In this document: piece after piece, positions 22,801 to 34,800 of the stretch
Layout: the number at the start of each line of letters is the position of its first letter
Position numbering within the stretch: the first letter of the stretch is position 1
DNA from: Adlercreutzia sp910585575
GTDB lineage: Bacteria > Actinomycetota > Coriobacteriia > Coriobacteriales > Eggerthellaceae
Direction: 5' to 3' (one strand)
DNA: 64,000 nt
NCBI RefSeq assembly: GCF_951801035.1
Contig: NZ_CATOKT010000005.1
Notes under the pieces: generated by a model
Database searches by the model: none
What the model was told of the DNA's origin: nothing
The model's input: the letters and a program-made list of their open reading frames with translations, nothing else
Position numbers and translations under genes: made by a program

Positions 22801-25800
22801 AGCAGTGGGGATACTTGGCGCTGGTACCCGGATTGGACACAATGCCCAGGTCGACCACATCTTGCCAGGTTCCCGTGAACGTATAGGGACCGTTGTCGGT
22901 ATCCACGGTGAAGGAGAACTCGGCCACCTCGAACCAACCGTACTCGTAGCCGGCATTGATGTCGCCCGCCCGGTTCAGCTCAAGGTTCTCGATGAAGCCG
23001 CGGGGCACGTACACGTTCTGCAGGCGCATGCCCCATCCGTTGGCGCGCCCGTCGTTGTCGCCGGCTATATCGGCGGTCAGCTTCACATGGCTGATATGGG
23101 TGGCACGGCCCGTGGCGTCCTCGGAGCCCTTGTCCTTGGCATTCTGGAAGCGCGCCTCCATAGTGCCGATGTTCGGCGTGACGTTATCAGCGGCGTAATC
23201 GTACAGCTCGCTTCCGTCCTGATAGGTGCCTGCGGCGGTGTTGACCCCTTCCTTGGGGCTGAGAATTGTTTTCGCGTCGATGGGCACGGGGAAGGCCGCA
23301 ATGTAGGCGCGATCCTTGTAGTGGTTGTTGTCGGCATAGCCCGAGGCAGATCCTCGGTCCAAGGCTTGCTCGGTATACACCTTATTCCCCGAGTAGCTGC
23401 GGCGCGTCGATGTCCACACGGTGTTGATGGAGTCCTTCTTCATCTGGGTCCAGATGGACTTCTCCGTGGCCTTCCACGTATAGGGACGGCCGTACACCAG
23501 CATGTCCAGATCCGAACGGCTCCAGCTGTTGTACTTGGGGATCTTGTCGCCGTTTGAGTAGGTGGCAAAGCCCGTCTCGTCGTTGTAGTCGGCGCTGCCC
23601 GGCACGTTCTTCAGCACCACGTCGTAGCTCTCGACGAAGTCGTAGGGACCCAAGTTGTTTACCACGTACAGGAAGTCCTGGGACTGGAAGAAGGGTGAGT
23701 TGGTGCCTGCGCTCAGCTGGCTTGCAGGGTCGACCGAGGTGCCGTGGTCGAAGCGGATGTGAACGTTCTTCTGCTCGGTCCAGGCCTTCAGGAAGTCCAC
23801 CTTGGACTTGTCGATCGTCTCCGTTCGGCGCTGCACGAGCCCCGTCGGATCGCCCAGAGCATCCACGGTATAGGAGGCAATATGCAAGTCGATATGGTCA
23901 ACGTAGCGCAGGATTGAGCGGAACTCCTCATCGGCCTCTCCCACACTGTCGGCCATGGCATCGTCGGCGTCGTTGGGATCGTCTTTCTCCTCGCCCGAAT
24001 CTCCCCCGCCGTCCTCGCCGCCGCTGTCGCCATCGTCATCGTCGAAGTCATCGGCCGGCTTGTTCTCGGTGTACTTGCCATTGCGGTAGGGCAAGGTCAG
24101 ACCCGTGGAAAGGAAGCCGTAGTACGTTGCGTTGGACTCGGGGACGCAGGTGGGCAAATCTTCGTGAATGGTAATTTCATCAGCGAAGGACACCTGGCGC
24201 CAGTTGCTCTTATAGAAATCGAACATATGGCCCGTGTCCAGGAAGTCCTTGTTGCGCCACAGGCCGGTCCAGTAATCGCTGAGGTAGATCTGGCGCGGAT
24301 ACTCCTTGCTATAGAGCGGCGCCTGGACAAGCTCGAGGCCGAATCCACCGCCATAGCTGGTGTCATTGGAGTTGAACAAGTAGTTCACCGGCGTGGGATA
24401 GGGCACCTGCCAACGGTTGAACGACACCTTGTACTGGGTGTCCTTACCGAAGGGCGCCTTCTCCCAGTTGCCACGCACACCCAGGCCCTCGAGCCATTTC
24501 GGATAGTCGGGCCACTCCTCCCGCGAATCGAAGCTCGCGTCGGTCAGGGTGGTGGCGCCGTTAATGTTGGACATCGCGGCCACGCGCACGTAGTTGCCCG
24601 ACTCGTAGACGCGGTAGCCTACCGAGGCGCGCAGATGACGCATCTTCATCGGCACCGAATCAGTGTTGCTATTAAGCTTGTAGTAGTCTTGCCAGGAGAA
24701 TTTCGACTGGTAGCTGTCGGAGGAGTTATGATCGCGCTCGCGGTCATAACGCACGACGGCCTTATGGGCATGCGTGTTGCTCGAGTTGTGGCTGCCGCCC
24801 ACGCGCACTTCGGCCTTCACGGTGCTGCTGCCCAAACCAGCATAGACGTCAGAGAGGCCGAAGCCCAAATCGCGGCCGCTCACCGGCACGAAGCGTCCCG
24901 TTACTTCAAAGGGATCGGCTTCGATCTCGTCCCACTGGAACCACGAGCCAAAGTCGGGATTCTGAGCCACACCGCCTACCACGCCGGGTTGATTAATGCG
25001 CAGCGAGTACACCACGCGGGCCACACGGTCGGCCTTCGCGACCGCGTCGCCAAAGGCCTCGCGATAGGCGTAGGTCTTATCGTTGGAGGCCGTCGCCTGG
25101 AAGTAAGGCTGACGCTTGCCCGCAGCGTCCTTGTACAGAAGGTCAAGACGGGTGTAGCGCGTCGCAGATCCCGTCGGTGCGGAGTTGCCGTTATTCGCAT
25201 GGGCCGCCAAATCCTGCTGGTTGATCGTATAGCTGGACCCGTCCCCGTAAACCACCTGGATCGACTCCACGAACTTCAACGCCTGGGGATGAATCTTGAT
25301 GAAGTAGGCATCGAAGTCATCGGCGCGAAGCGTCTGCTCCAACACCAGCGTTGCCGCCGTATTGAACGCTTTATTGCTTGTGCTGCCGAAATAGTAATGG
25401 GCCGAGGGGCAGGTGGGATTCGCCGCACTGTTCTCGAAGTCGTAGTGGTGCACCTTCTCCTCATCCGCCAGGCGACCCTGACGGAAGTCGACGAGGAACG
25501 AGCCCTGGGCCTTATAGCCAATCTGCAGCTCATGGTCTTTATCGTCGGCAAAGGAGTTCGTGGATGCAGAATTCGCTCGGCGCGCCGCCTCGTGGCCCGA
25601 CTCGTTGCTGCTGGCCCAGCGATCGAAACGCTTGGCCGTGCGGTTGTCGGTATAGGCCGCGCGGGTCACCGTGTCGAACAGCATCTTGGACACCAGCACT
25701 GCCGTATCGTCATGCTGCTTCAAATCCCACTGGGCGTCGTAGTCGATGCCGCCCATGTACATGTGGGAGTCGGCCTTCAAAGCCAGGCTGTCGGTGCCGA

Positions 25801-28800
25801 AGTTGTTGTCCGAGAAGCCGTCGAACACCACGCGCTGCATATCGGCATTGGCCGACTCGCGCTTCATACCCTTCCAATGGTACAGCACACAGCGCGTCAG
25901 GTTCTCAATGCCGCTGTCGCGCAGCTGCTGCTCGGTGATGACCAAGTGTCCGGCCGCGTTCAAGTTGTAGCGCGCGTTGTTATGCAGGACGTCCTCGAAG
26001 TACTGGGGGCTTCCGTCGGCGTTAAGCACGGGTACCAGGCGCATCTGCGGAGGGCTCACGTAGTTGGGCAGCGCCGTGGCCGCATCGGTGACGCCGTAGA
26101 GGCGCACCTCGCCCACGGCTGACACATCGTCGGCCGATTGGTTCGCCCGCACGAACTGATCCATCAGCTCTTTGCGCACCGTCACTTGGTAGGTATGGAA
26201 GCCGGTCCACGCAGTGGCCGTGCCGCCGGTTTCCACCGGATAGGTCTCGCGATTCACCGCCAGATCCATAATCACATCGCAGAGTTCCAGCTTCGAGACG
26301 CTCTGCTTGTTGTAGATCCGCGTCCACAGCTGGTAGTCGCGGTCGTAGGGCACGGTCAGATGGGTGCGGTCCTTGTCGGAGTTGCCCGTATTGTCCACGC
26401 GATATTCGCGCACATCGCCGTACTGCCCATGGGTATCGATGCCTAGATAGGGCTTCACCACGCTGAGGAAGTGCGCGTTGGTGGCGTTGCGAGCAGGCAT
26501 CCCTGACGGCAGGCCGGTCTGGAGCGCCGTCACGCGCCCCGGCAGATCCCCGTTTTCATCAGCCGTAGTGTACCAGTCCACCAAGCCCGTGAACTTTGCC
26601 TGCACGCGCTTGCACACGTACTTCGGCGCGAAGGTACCGTAGTTCACCTTCACCTTCTTCAGGTAGCGCCCCTTGGTGCTAGCGAAGGCGGTCTGGTTAT
26701 CGAGGTCGAACACGTACTCGTTGCCCACGCGATAGGTAGGCAAGTCGGCCACCGCCACCGTCACATCGGGCGCAGCCCCGGCCGACCCGGTTGCGGGGTC
26801 GGCGAAGTAGAACTCGATGGTCTTCAGCGTCGAGGTGTCGGCTGGAGCACCCGTCGTGCCGGCGTACTGGGCCGCAGGCAGCTTGCCCACATCCACCAGC
26901 CCCGCATCGAAGCGCACGGTGCGCGTCTTGAAGCCGTGAACGCTCACCGCGCCCATGGAGGCCTTGTTCCCGACGCTCTCCATATCGTACACAATGGCAT
27001 TCGTATCGGAGCGAGCCTCGGTCTCGTTATAGGCATCGAGGATGTAACCGCTGTTCTCGTCCTTGTGCGCCACGATCACGACATTGTTGCGGGCCGAGCC
27101 GTCAGTGGCGTAACTGTTCGGGTCACGGAAGGCGCAGTCGGCGTTCTGATCGTAGTTGAACGCCCCGCGCTCGTTGTAGTAGCCCTCGAACAAGCTGCCC
27201 GTGCCGAACCGGAAGCCCTGGATGGGAATGGGCGAGGTGGTAGTGCGCTCGATGCCGTTGCCGTAATCGCCCGAGCACGGGAACAGGTGGGCCGTGGCGT
27301 TGATGTAGCGCGTGGGGTTGCTGCGGTAGCCGTGAAGGTCGCCGATGTGGACGCCGCCGTTGTACGAAGCGCCGTTCAGCACCTCCGAGGGCATCGTGCC
27401 GATGCCGTGGTGCTCCATCATGCCGTAGACGCGCATGGTGATGACGTTGGCCCCGGCCATGGCGGAGCCGAAGGTGGCAAAGCGCAGGCGCAGCGCCTTC
27501 ACCACGCCGGATACCCCCGTTGCCGCGGCATCGTCCAAACGCAGGTGCAGCGCACCCGTGCCGTCGATGTACCCGGCCAGATCGGCCATGGCAAGGCGCG
27601 TGGCGTACAAGTCGCTGTCGAAGTTCGCCGTGCCGCCCAGCGGCCGCGTGGGCGCCGCGAAGATATCGAGGCCCTCGACGATGCTCGTCCCCTTCAGACG
27701 CCACCCGTCGGCCGTGTTGGCAAAGCCGGAAATCACCAGCTCGGTGGGTACAAAGCCCGTGCGCTTGCCAGCGCTGTCGATGGCTGTCTGATCGAGAATG
27801 GCATCAAAGTCCAGGCCCTGAGCTGAGTAGGCCGTGTCGTTCTTCACCGTGAAGTCGATCCACGCCCGCTCGTAGTCTTGATCCTCGCCCCAGCGATAGG
27901 GAATGCTGTCCATGTAGAAGGTGGAACCGGTGAGGGTTCCCCAGCTGTCCGTTCCCGGAACCGCTTGAGGCGTGTGCACCGTGGTGGCGCCCGTAGCCGG
28001 ATCCTTCAGCGACCAGCCACTTGTCACCTCCAGCTCGGGCTTGACCGTTTCCACGATCAGCGCCGACGTGTCATTGCGGCTCACGTCGTTGAGGTAGCCG
28101 CGGAACACCGTCGAGAACGTCCCCTGCAGCGGAATGCGGCCCGGCAGGGTGCCGCGGCCCACCAGGGCCACGATCGGCTGGCCGGCCATGGCACCACGGG
28201 TTATCGTGCTGCTGTTGTTGAGAGTCACGCCGCCGCCGAAGTACGAGAACTCGACCGAAACGCTTACCAGGTACTGATCATTCCAGGCCCCTGGCGTAAT
28301 GTCGTAGGCCCCGGCGCTGGCATAGGTGTCCAGGTTCAGGGAAGGCGTTGCGTGGCCCTTCGTCAGCTCGAACGTTGACACGGCGCCAGCCGCGTCCTTC
28401 GCCTTCACCGTTACCTTCGCCACCGTTGCCGCCGCGTTAAGCGCCTGAGAGAGGTACAGGTGCTTGGTCTCGAAGCCGCGCAGAGTCCCTTGATAGGGGT
28501 CGGACGGCAGGGTACCCGTGCTGAACACGCTCGGCTTCATAGCCGACTGGTTTGCGGTACCCAGCTGGAAGATGTAGCCGGAGCCTTCCGCGAACAGCGG
28601 AGCGGTTTGCTCGCGGCTGCCCTGCAGGCTATCGCAGGGCAGGTTCGAGGTGGCGCCACCGCCCGCCGTGTTGTCGAAGGCGCGGGCGATGATCGACGGG
28701 ATGGGCGTCGTGGTCACCAAAGCGGCCTTGTCGGACGCGCTCTCGTCCCGCGTGGCATCGCGATAGTAGGTAGAGCGGAACGTGCCCGTCACCCACAGCT

Positions 28801-31800
28801 CTTTCTCGGGATCGTTGGCAACGCCCTGAAGCTCGACGAACGTGCCGGCAGCGGCGTTTGTCGGTGGGACCCAACTGGCGTTCTTCGTGCCGGCGAAATC
28901 TACATTGCCCTTGAACGACGAGAAACGAACCTCGACGTTCTTAAGGGTACTCGGCCCCCACACCGAAGCGGGGACCACCACCGCACCGGCAAGCGCCGCC
29001 CCCACGTTCACGGAGGAATCGGCGGGAAGGGAGCCGTTAGAGGCGACAATATAAGCTTGAAGCTGCGCACCGTCGAGGGTTACCGAGCTCCCGTCGTGCG
29101 CGGTGAGCGTTACCGCCAGCCCCGTAGCGTTGGCCAGCAGCGCCTTCGAGAGCACCACGCGGTTCGTGGTGAACCCTCGATTCGTGCTGTTGGCCGCATC
29201 CCATGCCAAAGGAATATCGGAGGTTTTGAAGGAGCCGGGATTCAGCATCGAGGGGGTGCGCGTGACCAGATGGAACACATAGCCCGAATCATCGCGCTCG
29301 TTGTTGGCATTGGTCGTGTGGGTGTTCACGTTGGTGGGCTCGCCGAGCGAGTTGCGCGGGTTGGAGCTGTACTTGCGCGACGGATTCGAGCCATAGGCAT
29401 AGGCCGCCACCCGGGGCTCCGCCGGCCGCACCACCAGCACGGCGTTCTCGTTCATCGATATGTTCGTCTGACCGTACTTCTGGTAATCGGTGTCGAAGGT
29501 GCACTTCATATCCAGCTCGCCGGGACGCGTCGGCGACCCCTGCAGAATGACGCAAGGCTTGCTCTTGCGATGGGCGGCGGTGGTTTCCGTTCTTACATAG
29601 TAGCCGTTGGCGTTGTATACCCGATAGAACGGCGACGGGTCGATATCAGCACTGAACTGCGACACCTCCACCTGAATACGCGTCAGGTGCTGCGAGCCCC
29701 ACACGCTCTGCGGCACAATGTAGGCGCCCTCCTGCCCCGCTGCCGCCCCAGGATTGTAGCCGCTTCCCGTGGTGCCAGCCGCCGACACTTTGTAGAGCTG
29801 CTCCAACTGGCTTCGCTCGATGGTCAAAGTCGACGGCGTGCCGTCGTCGTCGATGGACTCGATCTTCACGCGCTTTACCGTGGCATTGGAAAGCAGCGCC
29901 TTGTTCAGCACCAGGTACTCGGTCTGGAAGCCGCGTCGTTCCGTCACTCCCCCATCCGTGACGCGCGAAACGAAGAGCGGGTTGGTCACCGGACTGTTCT
30001 GCTCGATGGTAATGACACCGTCGAGAATCTTCGAGGACGAGCTATTCCCCACGTAGAACGAGTAGCCCGAAAGCCCCTCGGCGTAGTAGACGTCTTTGCG
30101 CTGCTGGGGCCATACCTTGGCGCTGCTGTCCAGGGCCTGGGTAGCGCCCGGGGCGTTCTTCTCGTAGCCGACGGCATCGATGTCGTTGCCAGGATCCCGC
30201 GTCTTGATGCGGGCAATGCTGGACGCCTCGGCGCTGACAGGCTGGAACTCCGCGTTCTCATCGGCGCGGAACGTGCCCTTTAGCTCTTTCAGGCCCGGGC
30301 TCGTGGCCGTGCCGAACAGAGAGAAACTGGGGCGCCGATTGACCACGGTATCGTCGTAGAAGGAGTAACGGTACAGCGGATAGTGCTGAGCTGCATATTC
30401 ATCGTAGCTGCTGAACGGCACTTCATAGTTAAAGTAGGTGTACTTCAGCTCGACCTTGGTCAGGTAGAGGTTGCCCCAAGCGCTCTTGGGCACCACCACG
30501 GCGCCCACATTGTTGTGACCGCCCTGGTATGAGGGATAGGGATGGGCACCGGCGTTCGTCACGCGCCAGCTCAAAAGCTGTTGCTGGGTGTAGCTAAAGG
30601 TACGGGTTACCGGCGCGCCCTCATTGTCCAGCTCCACGGCCTGCAACGTGAGTACCGTGCCCTGGTCGGGCAGCGTAGCCGCATCCAGAAGCGCTTTCGA
30701 GAACTCGATATGCGAGGTTTCGAAGCCCACCAGCTTGCTGGCACCGAACCCGTCGTCGACAATCTGATAGGCCACATCGTTAGTAGAGAAAGTGCCGCCG
30801 TAGATAGGCGCCGGCGTGTCGTTTTCCAGGTAGAAGGCAAAGCCCGACTGCCGCTCGCCGGCATTCACGTTCTGGGTATTGTTCGCAGTCGGCAAGCCCG
30901 TAGTGCCCTCGGCCATATTCGTTCGCTTGCTGGCATTGATAAACTCGAAGCCGAAGGCGTGGATCTTCGGATCGGCGAGAGAGCCGAACAGCGTGGCATA
31001 GCCCGTAGCGGCCGGCACATTGTCCTCGGGGTCGTCGTAATTCGTTTTGAACTCGAGGCCAACAGGGCAATAGGTAGAGGGCCGCTCCGGTTCGCCCAAG
31101 CGGCCGTTGACGCCGTGGATCAGCAAGAACGAGCTGAGCTCGGGATGCTCTGCATCGTAGCCTACGCTGCCGTCGAAGGAGTCGAACTCGATCTCCAGGT
31201 AATCGAAGGGAGCCTCGGGCCAGTCGGCATGGGTCGATCCCCATACCTGCTGGGGAATAACGATGCCGCCCACCAAATCGGCGCTGTACCGGGCTCCCGG
31301 CTCTGCCTGGGTTGCCCCGTTGGCACCCACCACATACTGCTGCAGCAGCGAACGCGTCAATACGACCGGGCCGGAGCCGCCGTGCTCCTCGTCCTCATGG
31401 ACCGAATGGAGCGTCAGCTTGGCTACGTCCATATGTTTGAGAAGCTCGGGCGACAGCACCACATGGGAGGGAATGAAGCCCTCGTGGCCCGCGCGCTTCC
31501 AGCCATCGGACGCGAAGAAAGAATCAGTCTCGGGATCGTAATCGCCCGCGTGGTGATATTGGCATCCGCAGGGGTCTTGGGCATTGCCGCCGTTGGCCAG
31601 CGCATGGTTCTCGGAAAGGCGGCTCGTGGTAAGAACGCCGGGCTCCATCATGGAGGTGCAGTCGTTCGTCAGGGCAAACAGTACGCCGCCGCCGTCCTGA
31701 TCAAGGGCCACAGCTTTCAAACCGCCCTCTTTGCCCCAGGTCAATCCGTTGTTCAGGTAGCTATAGCCGAACGCGTGCACGCCAGGCTCCACAGGACCCT

Positions 31801-34800
31801 TCGGATCCAGGTCGGCCGTCTTCACCACTTGCGAAGGCGTGGCTCCCCAGTGGCCGCGGTACTTCTCCTCCACATTGATGGGCGGAACCCAGGTGGGAGC
31901 ACCGGAGATGAGCGTCGCCTTGTTCTGGTAGAAGCCCGCCGGCCCGTCGCTTGAGGGCTTGCGCATGGTGCCCTGAACCACCACTTGCACCGGAACGGAG
32001 ATGTTCTGCTGCAGCTTGTTGGCGAACAGGATGCGCATGTTTCCCGTAAACCAGGGCTTGCCTGAGGTAATCGCGGTGTTGCGCACCTTGGCCGAGAATC
32101 CGTTTTGCTCCAGCACGCTGGTCAGGTCGTCGGCAGTGCCGGCACCGCCCAAGCGCCACACGTCATAGGTTTTGCCGTCCTCGGTAACCGTGCCCTGGTA
32201 CTGAGGCTTTACGGAATCGGGCATGCGCACCCAGTACTTGCTGTTGCTGGTAATCCAGCTGTCGTAGCGGTTCTGGGAGCAGATCTCAAACTCCAGGTAG
32301 TTGTGGTCGGCATCGAACCAGTTGTTCAGGCCTGCGATGCCCGATACGGTGCTGCCGGGCGTGAGCATCGTGTTAGCGGGATTCGTGCCGTTCGCGTTGC
32401 GCTCGATACGGAAGTCCACGGCATTGATCTCGTAGTTCTCCGGCAGATCCTCCGAGATATAGGGGCCATAGGACAGACCGTCGTCAATACCGGAAACGTA
32501 CACGTTGCCCGTGGTGCTGAACCCGCTCAAGCGATACTGGGACGGATACCCCAGCGGCGCGTTGCCCAAGCCCTTCCACCCCGGATTGTCCTCGTCCCAG
32601 GCCTTCTTATCCATGGTCATCGAGGTTTTAACCGCACGGAAGGTGCCGTCGGTATTTTTTCTGTCCAACGTCCACTGAAAACCCTCTAGGCCCTTTCCTC
32701 CGAAGTAGATCGTCGGAAGCGACTGGAAGCTCACGGGGATGTAGCTATTCGCATCGTATTTTTTAAGATTCGTCGTATAGGGCACGGCCACCAGATAGGT
32801 GCGCGTTTCTCCCGTCGTAATGGGCTCCTCGTCGAGGAACTGGATAAAGCCGTCGTTTCTCAAGTTCTGGTAAGGGATGGCGCTGAGAGGATAGTCGCCG
32901 ATGTTCTCAAAGTGAATGAGATCGATATTGTTCCAAAAGCTCTCGATGGCCTGGCTTTGCTGTTCCGCTGTCGCACCTTCGGGAGCAAGGTCGTCAAGCT
33001 TGTAGATTAGCGCGCCGCCCTCGTTGGGCTTTCCTATGAACACGCCGTCGCGACGTATTTCCTCGGTAAGGTCGTTGAGCACATTGCCCTGGTCGTCGTA
33101 GGTAACCACGGGATCGCCGTTTTGATAGAAGGCCATAAGGTCACGGCGTCTCACGCCGCCGTTTTCCTGTCCGTCGAAGGACACCTGGAAGGTGTTGCGC
33201 ACCATGTCAATGGGCGTCACCTCTTCTTCGGGGTCCACTTCTTCTTCGCCCTCAACGCTCACCTGGTCGGAAGTGTTGCGAACCTTGACCTCGTAGACCA
33301 TGTAATTGATGGGCTCCCAAAGATACGGGGCACCTTGCATTACGTCAGAGCGCACCTTGACGCTGGTATCCCATTGAAGGTTCGACTTGATGAAGGTAAT
33401 GTAGCGAAGCTGCGTGTACCCCGTGGACTGGCCGGGGGCGATAGTTGCTTTGCCCTCGTGCTCGTTTCCCAAACCGTCGACGCAGTAGGAAAGCGTGCCG
33501 CCCAAGCTGACCGTCGCCGAGCTGTTCTCGGGCACCTTGCCTAAGAACCTCACGTTGAAGTTCGGAACGAGGGAGTCAGCGTTGTACTCGCACTGACCGT
33601 TTGCCCCGCGGTAGCGCAGCACGAACGTACCCGTGAGGCCTCGCTCAACGCTCTTATCTCCCGAATTATCCGTGAAAAGAGGCTGGGTGAGATACGAGCC
33701 GTCCACCACCTCTCCCGCAGCGTTGAGCTGCGTATAGGTAACGGGGATGTAGTCCTTCTCGGGAGAATCCTTATCGGGAAGCATGTACACATCCCACTCT
33801 GTGAAGAAGGCCGCAGAATCGGAGGGCGTGAGACTCAAGCGCATAATGTTGCTGTAGTCAATTTCCGAGGTGGCTTTACCAAGAGCCGCAGCGTATTCCG
33901 TCAGCGTATCGGCAGACTTTACTTGCCCGTCTTCCTCGTAGAGGAACGGAATGACGATCTTGTACTCCATCGGGTGTTCCCGATTGCCCAAATACAAAGC
34001 GCCATTGCGCTCGAGCTGAATGGTCATGCCGGCATTTTTACCGCGCTGCACCAGGAAGATATTGGGCGAGTTGGGCAGCGAGAGCACGCTGCCATGAGGA
34101 TTGGGATAGGGATTGAAAAACTCGTGCAGGCCACCCGTGCTCGCGTCGTCAAAAAGCGGCATAACCATCGCGTAGGAGCCGAGCAGATCGCAGAGGGCGC
34201 TGTCCAGCTTTCCCTCGCGGCTGCCCTCGTTCTGGGCGCTTTCGTCGCCGGGTGTCGCTGCGTCTTCTTCCGGTGTTCCAGCGTCTGTGTCGTTTTCGGC
34301 AGATGCATCGTCGGGCGCTGGGCCGCCATCGCTTTCGGGCTCATCCGAGGGCGTCGGGGCGTTTTCTCCCTCCTGGGTTGTCCCCTGATCCTGGTCGGGC
34401 TCCGCAGGGAGCACTCCCTCGGTTATCTCCACAACTGCCTCAACGCGCTGGCGCAGTGCCCGCGGTTCCTGAGACTCGGTAAAGATCGGCTCGGCTTCGA
34501 AGACGGCCTTCACCGAAGCGTCGCCTTCCTTCACTTGGGGAGCGGTCACGGCATCGTAGAGCGCCCCCGTGCGCTGGGGCAGTCCCTCGTTGGCCAAGGG
34601 AGCCTGGGCAATGCCCAGGGATTCCGCGAGCGCTTGGGCGTTGGCCTCCCAGGGAACCGCCAGATACAGCAAGCGACGATCTCCCGCATTGACAGCAGCC
34701 TTGTCACCAGCATTGACGCTGATCTGGCCTTTTTCACTCACTTCGGCCTCGTAGGGCACCGCGCCCAAAGCCACAGCCGCCGCCTCGTCAATAGGGTTCA

